DNA of 64,000 nucleotides, taken from assembly GCF_030272615.1 (NCBI RefSeq), contig NC_081408.1, positions 199,747,341-199,811,340 on the forward strand, given 5' to 3'. Numbering within the stretch: position 1 is the stretch's first letter; the number at the start of each line of letters is the position of its first letter. Made by a program: the position numbers and the translations under genes. The notes beneath the pieces are model-generated. The model was given only the letters and a program-made list of their open reading frames with translations, ran no database searches and was not told where the DNA came from. This DNA comes from Cryptomeria japonica. Lineage: Eukaryota; Streptophyta; Pinopsida; Cupressales; Cupressaceae. This document shows, one piece after another, positions 35,060-46,537 of the stretch.

Positions 35060-35118
35060 AGGCAGGGTATTTTTTTCACATTGCCACTTTTTGGCCCCAC
35101 TTGATCCTACACTAACCC
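35060..35118 (-). repeat. Right terminal inverted repeat of element B
   Basis: On the minus strand it starts GGGTTAGTGTAGGATCAAGT, continues GGGGCCAAAAAGTGGCAATG and resembles the left end at 21984. TTGT follows at 35119-35122. Confidence 0.65.
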
Positions 35119-36155
35119 TTGTTACCTACTTCTATGTATCAAATATCTTCTTCAACCAACCAGGGAGCCATATGTTTCCATTTCCTTTGTCTAGATCATT
35201 CAATCAAGGTTGGTCAACTTCCACGTAGAACCCTTGTGCCTATCAACATACATATGTGTCATCAGTAGTCTTTTTAATCAACATCCAAATCATCTGGTCA
35301 ACCATGGACAATCTCCACATGGACAATCCTTCTTATCGGGTTGCCTTCATGTCGATAAAAACACTTTTAATGGTCATGATGACCTTAAACTCTGTCATTA
35401 CGGGATAGTGGGATCCACACCATTTTGCCTTTTAACTTGCTCTGCATCATCGTTCATATGCCCATTTTGCACACGCGGGCTAGCGGGATGCCTCATCTTT
35501 CTGCCTTATCTTACACCATCAGTTCCTCTTTACATCCATCTACAGGCTGCGAGATAGCGGGATGCCCGATTCCTTCCTTTCCCCTTTTAACCCCGCATGG
35601 TCACCTTTCACTCATCCATGATATTGAGGTAAGGAAGGAAGCATCCCATGCTTCTTCTTGTGTTACCCTATGAGGTCTCCAGTCTCAACACAATCAAGTC
35701 ATGAGATAGTGGGGGGAGGGGGGTCGCTATGCCCTTCTTGTAGTTATCCTGCATGGGCACCATGCACTCACTTTGTGTGGTGCGAGATAGTAGGGAACAC
35801 ATTTCCCCTTGTTTTTTCTTGTCCTGCATGGTCAACCAAGACTCAACAAACATGTCATGGGATAGCGAGGGGTTCTTCGACCTCTATGAAACTTTTATCC
35901 CGCACAACCTCTTCCCTACATTCAAACCAAACAATAGTTGCCACGTGGAAATAAATGAATGTCTCACAGACCACAACTCACGACTTGGTGACAGCTACCA
36001 ACATGTGGAGATGATGAATCTGGTCGAAAGACCTGCATCATAACATGATGTGTTATGCACAATTGCACAACATAACTTGCATGTTATGCGCGACTGCTAC
36101 CTGCTTCTCTACAACCTCTTGACATCCCATGAGATGAATGGGAATAATGCCAATA
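35119..36155 (-). mobile_element. 5' part of the 3' LTR of copia-3
   Basis: On the minus strand the LTR begins TATTGGCATTATTCC at about 36155 (TG mutated to TA), right after a GGGGGAGAT polypurine end. Its start resembles that of the plus-strand copia LTRs (TGTTGGCATT). It runs left to 35119, where element B interrupts it, and continues at 21983-20838, giving a total of about 2.2 kb. Confidence 0.65.
35395..35890 (-). repeat. About 76-bp degenerate repeats in LTR U3
   Basis: GAGATAGCGGGATG-like cores occur near 35401, 35476, 35549, 35700, 35780 and 35857, spaced 73-80 bp or twice that. They are followed by related C-rich, T-rich text. Tandem repeats in U3 often act as enhancers. Confidence 0.6.
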
Positions 36156-37492
36156 ATCTCCCCCTTTGGCATTGATGTTAAAACACTTGTAGACCACACT
36201 TTGTATGTGCAATTGCACAAATTCTCCCCCTTTGACAACAATAGAAAAGAGTGAAACAACCAACTGCTCCAACGCCAACTTTTCCCCCTATGATTTTGTA
36301 TAGCAATGAATGGAAGTTCCACTTTCGATCATGACACATCTGCAATACATTAGAAATTTCCTTTATAATTTCTTGACCTCTATTGTCGGTACATAGATGA
36401 ACCATTATTACAATATAAAGAGCAGTTCCACTACTACTTACAAAAATTCAGAACATCCCCTGAGAGTGTACATGAGGTTCCAAGGCGGAAAGGGTAAAAC
36501 AATATGCTCCCCCTGAACCACAAACTACACAAAAACTCTTAAGTATTGAAGGTGGGTAAAAGAACACCCAATTTCTATCTTAGATATTCAAAATTGTCCT
36601 TAGGTAGGGGCTTAGTGAAAATATCAACAATTTGTTCACCAGTGCACACATATTCAACTTTTACTTCTTTCTCAGTAACCTTTTACTCAAGAAAATGATA
36701 TTTGATTGCAATGTACTTTTTCCTAGAATTCATGATAGGGTTCTTTGATATATTGATTGAACTTGAGTTGTCACGCATGATGGGAATAGGATCTGAAAAT
36801 TCTACCTAAATATCTTTGAGAGTCTGCTTCATCCACAAGACTTGAGAACAACATGTAGCAAAAACAATATATTATGCTTCAATAGTTGATAATAAAATGG
36901 ACTCTTTCTTCTTTCTATTCCAAGGAAGAAATCTCTACCACTGGTGCTTTTCCCATCATCTACACATCTTGCCCAATCTGTATCACTATAGGCTTGCAAA
37001 CTAAATCTCCTTTCTTTGGATACCATAAGCCATAAGTAAGTGTTCCTTGCAGATACTTGAATATTCGCCTAATAGAATTGACATGTGAGTGCTTAGGACC
37101 TTCTTGAAATATTGCAACCATGCATACAACTTGAACTATATCAGGCCTTGAAGCTATAAGATACAATAGGCTTCCAATCATGGATCTATATGAGGTCTAA
37201 TCAACACTAGGTGACTAATTATCTTTGCTTAACTTGCATCTTGTTACCATGGGGACACTAACTAGTTTGTTGTCTTCCATCTGAAATTTATTCAACATGG
37301 CTTTAGCATACTTGGTGTGAGAGATGAATATGTCCTTATTCTATTGTGATATTTGCAAACCAAGAAAATATGATAACTCTCCAAGCATGGACATCTCAAA
37401 ATTTGACTACATCTGATCAACAATTTTTTTGCATAAAACATCTTTGTTGCCTCCAAAGGTGATGTCATCTACATATACCACTACTATGATCA
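36156..37492 (-). pseudogene. pol: Copia-3 RT end, RNase H and 3' tail
   Basis: Minus-strand translation gives LIIVVVYVDDITFGGNKDVL (the RT active-site YVDD, at the element A junction), FEMSMLGELSYFLG, MIGSLLYLIASRPDIVQVVC, FKYLQGTLTYGLWYP and RNase H pieces (AYSDTDWARCVDDGKSTSGR, then LVDEADSQRYLG in another frame). Stops and frame changes break it. Downstream, purine-rich tails (AAAGGGGGAGAATTT on the minus strand near 36222, CCAAAGGGGGAGATT near 36160) precede the LTR. The missing 5' part of RT continues at 63847-64000, on the far side of element A. Confidence 0.85.
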
Positions 37493-37496
37493 AGTG

Positions 37497-38720
37497 GGGT
37501 GAGTGCACCAAGATGGTGTGCAAAAAGGGGGGTATAAGTGGACACTTTTTTTTTCTTCTAAAATCAAGTAAACCTAAACTTGGAGGAGAAAGTTGAGAGT
37601 CATCCACTCAAGATATGAAGATACTCAAAGAAAATAGATTGTAGTACTCTAAATCAAGTTTCCAAACTACAATATTTTTTCAAAATTGGATAAGATTAAA
37701 GGGGTAAAATCCTTCGTACACAAAAAATAGATCCTGATTTTTTCTGAAAAACATAACATAGTGTTTGATGTGCACATCAAAAAAGTCATAGTTAGATTTA
37801 GTATTTTGACAAGAGTGAACACTATAAGTTGTGTATTTTTTCTTTAATTTTTGTTGAGTATTTTTTTTATGATTTTTCAAATTGAGCACATCCTGAAAAC
37901 TGGGTACTTGTTTATGTGTGAAGCATAAATTTCACCAAAACAATCAAAAATGCAATTTTTTTTTTAAATTGTAAAGAACCAAGTGCACTACAATAAAATA
38001 TATATTTTTAAAAATTTGGATAAGTAGATCAAAAGTTATTGAAAAAATGGTACACATATGTTTTTGAGAACTATGAAGACACTCGTAAAAAAAATTCAAG
38101 AATAATGTTATTGTTGTTCAAATTTAAAAAAAAATTATATGGTTAGAAAGCTTAGAAGATGGGTGAGAATATGGTGGCAATTTTAGAAATACCTAGTTGA
38201 TGAAGTGTAAATTTGATGATGAAAAAGTTGAGAAACCAAGTTGATAAAAAAAAATGTCAAAAAGGAGGGAAATGGAGGGAAATCAAACTTTCAACTCGTA
38301 TCTTTGTCATCCAAGCCTATTCACAAGCCTAAATAAACTAAAGTGCGTATGGGGTATTTTGAATCTAAAGCACGTATGAGGTTTTAATAAGGAAAACCGC
38401 GTATGGGTTGTTTTGAATATGAAGCACGTAGAAGGTTTTAAGAAAAACCCCGTGTACAGGGTTCAAATTAATAAAGTTAAATTAGTAATATGGACTTGTA
38501 TGGAATTCATTTAGCATTCCATTAGGATTTGTAGTGGGATATATACATAAAATATAACATTTAAGTGACATTTCTCTGTCTTTTATACTTTAAGTTATAT
38601 TTTATGTATATATTGTCTGGATGTTTGAGAGTGGTTTCATATCTATAGGATTCATAATGCATATTATAGATTTTAGGAGAGCCTATATTTTTTCAAACTT
38701 AGTCAAATTTTAGTAATCAT
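37497..38720 (+). repeat. Left TIR of element A
   Basis: It is terminally matched to 63842 inward. The inner segment AAATTAGTAATATGGACTTG (38481 on) through GGGATATATACATAAAATAT matches the reverse complement of 63520-63600 with few differences. The left arm has about 700 bp more between terminus and inner match, including short repeats of CGTATG-GGTTTT type (38343-38460) that also occur at 63605-63740. Confidence 0.75.
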
Positions 38721-38939
38721 TAGGCTTGTATCATCATTCACTTGCTATCTCTCTTTCTCACGCTATTTGTCTCCCCTAAGCTCTAGACCTATCTATTTTA
38801 CTATCTCTCTCATCCTCTCTTCATCTCTCTCTATCTCACTCTCTCCTCTGTCCCCAAGCTTTATATATTATAATTTCTCAAATATAATTAAATTTTAGTA
38901 ATCATTAAGCTCTTATTATCTCCATAATCTACCTACCTT

Positions 38940-39991
38940 TTTGCACTCCTCCCTTAAAATATTTATCTTAATACCAAGATAGATATAGAGAGAGATATAT
39001 ATAGATAGGTTAGATAGATATAAGTGAAGGTGATATTTAGAGAGAGGGAGAGAGAGAGAGTATGAAGGGAAGGATGTAAAGAGTTAGGGGAGTTAAAAGT
39101 AGTGAGGGGTGAAAAGAGTGGTAGGTAGAGAGAAAGAGAGGAATTTTTAAGAGTGTGAGATAAAGAAAAAATGATGGAGAAGGAAGGAAGGATTAAGTGA
39201 GAAAGAAAAAAGTAGAGAGCCCTACCTTCCCCCTTCCTCTCTCTCACTTGATATCTCTCTCTCCCCGTCTCCTTCTCTGAACCCCTCCCTTCCTCCATCT
39301 TTCTCACTTAAACTCTCTCTCAACCCCTCCCTTCCTCCCTCCCTTTTTCTCACATGGGATCTCTCTATCTCTACTCTCTTCTTCTCTTTCCATCAACCTC
39401 TCTCTCTCTCTCAACCTTTCCCTTCCTCTACCCCTCTCTCTCACCTAGTCTCTTTCTCTAGTCTCATACTTATTTTCCATCCCTTCCTCCCTCTCACTTA
39501 GTCTATATATCTCTCTCTTAGGTTAGGCTTGGGAGGGGGAGAGGGAGAGAGGGAAAGAGAGGGTGAGAGGGAGAGATACTTGAGAGAGAAAGAGTGTTAG
39601 AGGGAAAAAAGAGACTTGAGACAAAAATAGAAAAGGGACAGAGAGAGAGAGGGCAAGAATGTGAGAGAGAGACACTTGAGAGAGGGGGAGGGAAATATTG
39701 GGAAGGAGAGAGAGAGGAAAGATAGAGGATGGGGGAGGGAGAGAGGGAAAGATGAAGCCAATAGGATATAGAGACACCTAAGAGAGAGACTTGGTAGAGG
39801 GAGAGGGAGAGAGAGAGGAATAGAAGGGTAGAGAGGTAAATAATGGGAGGGAGAGAAGGAGAGGGAAGATAAAGGATGGGGGAGGGAGAGAGGGAAAGAG
39901 GGAAAAGGAGGGAGAGAGAGGGAGAGAGAGACACCAGAGAGAGAGAATGGGAGAGAGAGATGCCTAAGAGAGAGGGAGAGAGGAGTGAGAA

Positions 39992-40041
<50 letters not shown>

Positions 40042-40297
40042 TGAGGGGGGAGAGAGAAAAATAATGGGAGAGAGAGACCTAGTAGAGAGGAAGAGAGAGA
40101 GATAGAGAAAGGAAAAGGGAGGGGCAGGGAGAGATGGAGAGATGGAGAGAGAGATAGAGAGGGAGATAATGACAGAGAGCAAGAGAGAGAGAGAAAGAGA
40201 GACCTAAGAGAGGGGGAGTGTGAGAGAGATAGAGGGTGAGACGGAGAAGGGGGATGGGAGGGAGAGCGGTAAAAAGAGTTAGAAGGAAAGAGATAAA
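38940..40297 (+). repeat. GA/CT simple-sequence region, left arm
   Basis: It is purine-rich (38975-39200), switches to pyrimidine-rich (39225-39520), then to purine-rich again (39530-40297), with a (TG)n run near 39991. Frames of up to 138 codons here are Ser/Leu/Pro-rich artefacts. Confidence 0.9.
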
Positions 40298-40443
40298 GAC
40301 GATATGGTGTCCTAAGGGGTGATATAGTGTCCTACAACCCCTCACGATATGATATGACCCCTTAGGACACCATATGATGTTTTTATTGGTTGTATTGTGT
40401 CCTAAGGGGTCATATGGGGTCCTATGATCCCTTAGGACACCAC
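40298..40443. repeat. GACACC satellite of element A, part left of the nested copia
   Basis: Units such as GATATGGTGTCCTAAGGGGT and CCCCTTAGGACACCATATGA. The array stops at the copia LTR (40444) and resumes at 56733. Confidence 0.9.
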
Positions 40444-41981
40444 TGTTGGCTTTTTTGCATTAAGTTATCATTGATGTCAACCGACATGATGGATATTCAC
40501 ATGAGTGAGCAAACAAAATGAAGGCTTACTGGTAAGGGATAAATTAGTCTGAAGGTTGGCTGCATGTTTATGTTGAAGAGGCAGAATGTTAAGGTTATCA
40601 CAAACCACCAGAGGAGAAGATGTGATACCCGCATAGTGTACTCTACGGATCAGCAGAAGAAGAAGGTTCTACCAGTAAAGGGATGTACCAGTATTAGTTT
40701 GCTAAATGATCAAGTTTGAACTGACTGTGTGTCGGTGAGCCATGTGTTGATCGTTGTGATACCATGTGGAGCTGAGGTGGCAAACATGTTGTGGTCGATG
40801 AAGCCTCCATCGAAAAGGTTGTTGAAACAACTAATTGCCATTAATGAAATAACCACAAATTATGGGATTATAACTAACATTTGTAGATCGAGGAAGAAAG
40901 AATGATAGAGGAACATCAGGGAGTATTTGGTGCCTAGATCAATGCAAAGGAAATCTAATTGGAAGGAGACCTCGAAAAGGAAACAACTGAGCTTTTTATG
41001 AGTTGACAGATTTCAAGATAGGAAATCTTGTTCATGATTGCTATCTTTAGCAAGTATCCATTGAAAAATAGAAAATGTGTACAGATGCATCCCTAGACTA
41101 TAGGTGATCAAATCAAGACTAGCTAGATTGGATCTCTTGAAGATTGTGTTTGGTAAAGGAAACCCTAACTGCTCAGTGTTTGAATGCATTCTTGGTAGGA
41201 AACCATTGTGATAAACATATGACCTCGAGATAGAATGGATTGATACTACAAAGAAGAAAAGGAGAGAAGAGAGATTAAGTACAGAGAAGAATTTTGGTTT
41301 TAAAATTCTTTCTAAGAAAGTTCTAGATGAAGTGAGCAAGCAAACTAGTGAGAGGGTTTATCCAGCAGTGTTTGAGTACCATCATAACTATAGTTTCACA
41401 ATTAAGCAAACTGGAAAGGTGTAGTAGAGAAAGGCAACATCCAAGTGTGACATAGTGTATGGTGGGACTGTGAGAGAGGAAGAGTGATTATAGAAGCCAG
41501 GAATTAGAGGAAGTAATCTCACAACCGATAGTGTGAGATTCAATCAAGGAGAGAAGACAGTCAACCAACAATAAGATATTTGATCAAGAGTTGTAGAATT
41601 CATTTGAAACAAGAAGCCTTAACTATATCTAAATTGTATTTCAATATACATCACCAAGTTGGAGCTTGATACAGGGGTTGGTGCTCCTTGGGTTGGTACC
41701 CAAAATATTTGTAATCCAGTGTTTTACTTGTGAGGCTGGATTCGAGTAGTAGTCTCTAACAGCTTTTCTCATCAAGGTTTTTCCCATATTGGCTTTTCCT
41801 CATACATCTGGTGTTGTGGGTTGCATTTGTGTGATTGATCTCTTTGGTTTTCCTTTCTACTTTATTGGTTTTATTTTTTAGTGCTTAAGTTAATAACCGA
41901 CATACCGAAGTTATTTTGAAAGGTCAAAAAGTTTAGGAACCACTGATTTATCCCCCTCTCAGTGGTACTCTGTGTTCAACA
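40444..41981 (+). mobile_element. 5' LTR of plus-strand copia
   Basis: It starts TGTTGGCTTTTTTGCATTAA and ends ACTCTGTGTTCAACA, directly before the primer-binding site. It contains the GTTGGTGCTCCTTGGGTTGG and CCCCCTCTCAGTGGTACTC blocks shared by the copia LTRs here. 1538 bp. Confidence 0.92.
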
Positions 41982-41983
41982 AT

Positions 41984-41995
41984 TGGTATCATAGC
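41984..41995 (+). other. Primer-binding site
   Basis: TGGTATCATAGC differs at one position from the copia standard TGGTATCAGAGC (initiator-Met tRNA). It lies two bases after the LTR. Confidence 0.88.
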
Positions 41996-42047
41996 TTAGG
42001 ATCTTGGTTATCTTTAAACCTTGGGTAGATTTTGGACTTTGAACACA

Positions 42048-43000
42048 ATGGCAAGAAATGAGTCTGCTTCCTCTAAAGCCCCCATGTTTGATGGATCCAA
42101 CTATGCCTTCTGGAGTAGAAGAATGGAGACCTATATGTCCTTCCTAGGTTTTGATGTGTGGATGTATGTCAAGAATGGGTATGTTGTTCCTAGTGTTCCT
42201 CCCACTAATCCAGATGCCAAAAAGGAGTATGAGAACAATGCAAAGGCCAAACACACTATCTTGAGCGGGTTGTCTGATAATGAATTTGACAAAGTCATGC
42301 ACTGTGTTTCAACATAGGAGAGTTGGGATAAATTGCAGAGGTTTTTTGAAGGAGATGCAAAAGTCAAAGAAGTCAAGCTACAAGCACTAAGGGGCCAACT
42401 TGAAAGCATCAAAATGAAAGATGATGAAAATATTGCCGACTATCTTCACAGATTTGATGAAATTGTGAACACCATCAGGGGACTTGGAGAAGAGATTGCT
42501 GATGAGATTCTTGTCAAGAAGGTACTTAGATCTCTCACACCCAAGTATGATACTAAGGTGTCTTCCATAGAAGAAGCCAAGGATCTAAAGACTTTTACAA
42601 TGGATGAGTTATTTGGCTCTCTAACAACCTATGAGATGAGAACAACTAGTGATACTTCCTTAAGGAAATAGGCGCCATTCAACATCACCAAAAAGGGAAA
42701 AGAAGCACCTACTCATAAAGAATCCAGTGAAGACTCTGATGCAGAGGTAGAAAAATTTGTTAGGACACTCAAAAGAGGATCTGACCAGTATAAAGGATAG
42801 TTACCACTTAAATATTTCAACTGTGGTAAGGTCGGATACTTTGCTGCAAATTGTCCCCACAAAGAAACTGGTGAAGATGAGTCAAGAGAGTTCAAAAAAT
42901 CTACTGGCAAAGACAGAGAAAGGAATGACTACCAGAAAGGAAAGAGAGGCTACTGGAACTAGAACATCTTATATACTATTGAGGATGACACAATAGATGA
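42048..43000 (+). pseudogene. gag: Copia gag: capsid-like region and first zinc knuckle
   Basis: ATG at 42048 (MARNESASS). Residues 10-90 match the DUF4219/UBN2 gag type: FDGSNYAFWSRRMETYMSFL, then AKHTILSGLSDNEFDKVMHC. The frame continues past a TAG at 42315 (probably from CAG) into LQALRGQLESIKMKDDENIA, RFDEIVNTIRGLGEEIADE and LRSLTPKYDTKVSSIEE. A further stop at 42669 is followed by the knuckle FNCGKVGYFAANC, with Tyr in place of the knuckle His. Gag would form the particle around the RNA. Disabled by at least four stops. Confidence 0.88.
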
Positions 43001-44282
43001 ATAAAATGCATAAGAAGATGATTACCATGAGAATGACACAAAATTCAATCTCTTTATGGAACTTGATAGACCAGTTGATGAAGATGAGGAAGAGGAGGAT
43101 ATTGAAGCTGAAGTGGATTTGGAGAGAGAACTTATCACTGCTCTTGAGAAATTGAGTAAAACAAGAAGAGAACTCAAGAGGGTCAAGCTTGTTGCAGTAG
43201 ATGAACAAGATCTCTTGAAGCAATCCATGGATGAGTCCAATCAAGTTATGTCTGACTTGAAATTGCAACTAGAAGAAACTAAAAGCATATGTGAAGCTAC
43301 TACCTTTGACCTAACAAAGAAGGGAAAGGAGCATCAAGATTTGGAAGCATAAATAGTAAAGCTTAGAAAGGAGCTAGAAGAAATTAAAGAAGAAATAAAA
43401 ATAAGGAGCGAGTATGAAGGCAACACCGAGGCCTTAGACAAGATGTTGAGCAAACAAAAGCAATCCAAAGACACTGGTGGCTTATGCTTTGAAGAAGGTC
43501 AAAGTTCAACCCACAAAGATAAACCCAACAAAGAAATAATGTTCACCTCTTCAATTGAAGGTGAAGAAAAGAAGACATTCACTGTAGGCAAGGATACTAG
43601 AAAAAAGACATATGCAGATGTTGTTGGAAATTGCCACTCAAATCAGTATACAACAATGAACTGGAGGCCACACTTCTTATACCAACATGCAGATCCAAGG
43701 AGAAATGTAAGAGTTGACTATGAAGGATCCACCAGACTCAACAACATGAAGGGAAGACCCCCAATGAGGCAGTTCCATTCAAGACAAAGACAACCTAACC
43801 GGTATGTTTCAAACTTTCATGGTTATTGCTACCGATGTAACAAATTTGGGCATAGAATAGTTGACTATAGAGTTATCAATAAGCCCTCTATGAGTTATGA
43901 AATTAAAAATCCATTTAATGCACTCTGGGATATGAATGTTGTCTGTTATCAATGCAATGGATATGGTCATAAGATTTTTGAATGTAGGAAGAATAAACCG
44001 GTACCCTACAATAATTTTAACAATGTTTCTTTAAATGAAGATGTAAAATGATATAACCGTCAAGAGTTTGGACACATAGGAAAGTTGTGTAAAACCCATA
44101 AGATCAAGCAAAAGAAGATAAATATCAATCAAGAGCTGGCAACTGAACCTGAGCACAATATAGCAGCTGACAAGAAGAAGGAGACCAATCTAGTTTGGGT
44201 TGAGAAAGAAAAGGAAAAGGCAAAATCAAATTTCATAGTGCAGACTGGCCTACATGCTGAGAGGAAAATCTATGGGTTGTAG
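43001..44282 (+). pseudogene. gag: Copia gag C-terminal part: coiled coil and zinc knuckles
   Basis: An acidic lead (ELDRPVDEDEEEEDIEAEVD) precedes a long heptad-rich helix (43110-43440, ELITALEKLSKTRRELKRVK). After a linker come knuckle-like motifs CYRCNKFGHRIVDY, CYQCNGYGHKIFEC and FGHIGKLC, some with lost Cys. This coiled-coil plus multi-knuckle tail resembles the minus-strand gag at 1500-2845, so the two elements belong to related lineages. Frame shifts and stops occur between 43350 and 44050. Confidence 0.78.
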
Positions 44283-45540
44283 ATAGTGGTTGTTCCAACC
44301 ACATGATTGGTGACAAAAAGAAATTCATCAAACTTGAATATTAGAATGGTGGATCAGTAAGGTTTGGAGATAATTCTTCCATCAAAATAAAGGGAAAAGG
44401 AACTCTAAGCATTGATGGAAAATTGAAGGCACATGATGTATATTATGCGGAAGGCCTAAAGCACAATCTGCTAAGTGTGAGTCAAATGTGTGACAAAGGT
44501 TACAAATTCACCTTTGACTCAACCAGTTTCCAAATATACAAAGATAGTACTGGTAAAGTTGTGGCAAAAATAAAGAGAACGGATGGAAATGTTTATAATA
44601 TGAAGGAATGCTATGAGTCCCAATGCATGTTAGGACAAGTTGATGAAAGTTGGTTGTGGTATTGAATATTAGGCCACATAAACTTTCATAACCTAGTTGC
44701 AGTAAGTAGAAAGGGGTGTGTGAGGAATACTCCACCCATCATCAAACCGGTAAGTACATTTTGTGATGAATGTGTGAAAGGTAAGAAAACTAAGGTGAGA
44801 TTTAGGACAAAAGAGCACAACACCTCAAGACCACTTGAAATTGTGCATACAGATCTATGTGGTCCAGCTAGGACAAGAGAACTTGCAGGTGAAAGATACT
44901 TTATGCTCTTCATTTATGATTACTCAAGAATGACATGGGTCACCTTCCTGCAAGATAATTCGTAAGCATTTGAAAGATTCAAGATCTTTCGAAATATGGT
45001 GGAGAAAGAAAGTGGGTGCAGCTTAAAATGCCTAAGATAAGACCAGGGTGAAGAGTTTACACCAAATGAATTAGAATATTATTGTGAAAAACATGGAATT
45101 AGAAGGCAATACTGTGCTCCTAGGACACCACAACAAAATGATATGGTAGAAAGGAAGAACAAGGAGATGGCAAGAACCATGTTAAATGAGGCCAGTCTGT
45201 CAGACACATATTGGAAATAAGTTGTTCATACTTATGCATATACTTTGAACCGGGTTCAATTAAGAACAAACAATAGGATGACACCTTATGAGTTGTGGTA
45301 TAACCAGAAGCCATCAGTCAAATATTTCAAAGTATTTGGAAGCAAGTGCTTTATCAAGAAAGATATGGATGGTCTAGGAAGTTTTGACTCTAGGAGTGAT
45401 GAATGAATCTTCCTTGGTTACTCATCTAATAGAAAGGCCTACAAATGCTACAACAAAAGGCTAAGAAGAGTTATTGAGAGTGTGCAAGTAAAAGTTGATG
45501 AATATATGCACAAAGGATGTCAACCACAGATTAACTGATA
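44260..45540 (+). pseudogene. pol: Copia protease and integrase
   Basis: The protease signature VVDSGCSNHM is intact around 44279-44308. It is followed by GAG-pre-integrase (HNLLSVSQMCDKGYKF) and the integrase zinc domain with His-His-Cys-Cys (LGHINFHNL ... FCDEC). The core has Asp in VHTDLCGPART, a second Asp in DQGEEFTPNE and Glu in TPQQNDMVERKNKEMA. The tail is LGYSSNRKAYKCYNKR. All catalytic residues are visible, but stops at 44664, 44963, 45038, 45219 and 45406 kill the frame. Protease matures the polyprotein and integrase inserts the cDNA. Confidence 0.9.
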
Positions 45541-46532
45541 TGATAACTCCATTGATGAAGATGATGAATTTCAGTTAGACATTGAACCAGAGGAAGCATC
45601 CAAGAAGGCCCCCAACTGGTATGTATAACTGAATCACCCGGAAGAGCAAATTCTAGAAATAATAGTGATGGTGTGTAGACTAGAAGAAGACTTGCCCGGA
45701 ATGATGAACAAGTCAACCTATGCCTCATGACTGATGTTGAACCCAAAACATTCAATGAGGCCAGCAAAAGCCAAGAATGGATGGATGCCATGGAAGTAGA
45801 ACTACAACAGATTGAGAAGAAAAAGACTTGGGAATTAGTCCCTAGACCGGAAGACAAGAACATCATTGGCACAAAATAGGTCTACCAGAATAAGATGAAC
45901 AAAGAAGGTAAGATTGTTAGGCATAAAGCTATACTAGTGTGCAAAGGATACTCTCAGGTAGAGGGAATTGACTTTGAAGAAACATTTGCACTGGTAACCA
46001 GATTAGAAGCAATTAGAATGTTTCTAGCCTTCTCTTCCTACAAGGGTTATAAAGTATATCAAATGGAAGTAAAATTTGCCTCGAAAATGAAAATTTGGAA
46101 GAAGTGTACATGGAGTAACGGGAAGGGTTTTTGTTGCATGATGATGAAACATTTGTGTTCTGGTTGAAGAAGGACTTGTATGGCCTAAAGAAAGCTCTTA
46201 GAGTATGGTATTCAAGACTAGATCACTACCTGAAGGAGCAGGGATTCAAAAAAGGAAGTGTTGATAGAAATTTGTACATAAAGAAAAATGGGAACCACAT
46301 GATCATTGTGGTTGTGTATGTAGATGACATTATCTTTGGAGGCAACAAGGACACCCTCTGCAAAGAATTTGCTGATCAGATGTAGTCACAATTTGAGATG
46401 TCAATGCTTGGTGAATTGACATACTTCCTTGGTTTGTAGATATGACAATAAGATAAAGGAATCTTTATCTCACAAATCAAGTATGCAAAGGAGATGTTGA
46501 AGAAATTCCAACTAGAAGATTGTAAATTGGTA
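45541..46532 (+). pseudogene. pol: Copia reverse transcriptase, 5' part
   Basis: FNEASKSQEWMDAMEVELQQ, KTWELVPRP, NKEGKIVRHKAILVCKGYSQ and EGIDFEETFALV are in order. The first catalytic region is damaged (YQMEVKFAS instead of a VKSAFLNG type) by a short frame change at about 46070-46130. Then LKKDLYGLKKALRVWYSRLD and the active-site YVDD (46317-46328, in VVVYVDDIIFGGNKD). The frame runs to 46532 (DCKLVST), where the nested element enters. The continuation is at 54360. Confidence 0.9.
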
Positions 46533-46537
46533 AGTAC
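46533..46537 (+). repeat. Target-site duplication AGTAC, left copy
   Basis: AGTAC directly precedes the LTR start at 46538. The same five bases follow the right LTR at 54355-54359. Removing the insert with one copy restores the copia frame (CKLVST to PMLTDS). Confidence 0.95.

Larger units (their letters stand above)
21984..35118 (+). mobile_element. Element B: two-gene DNA transposon (13.1 kb)
   Basis: The ends are related inverted repeats: GGGTATGTGCAGGATCATGG then TGTGCCAAAA at the left, and on the minus strand GGGTTAGTGTAGGATCAAGT then GGGGCCAAAA at the right (23 of 30 positions equal), both followed by AGTGGCAATG. TTGT flanks both sides (21980-21983 and 35119-35122). Inside are paired GATATC-rich modules, a 2.5-kb inverted repeat, a transposase-like gene rightward, a 359-bp satellite, and a second gene leftward. 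Two convergent genes between TIRs recall MuDR in layout, but the ends, target-site length and proteins differ. I could not assign a superfamily. Four-base duplications occur in Sola, Chapaev and Ginger elements, which should be compared. The transposase gene is broken, so this copy is not autonomous now. Confidence 0.68.
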
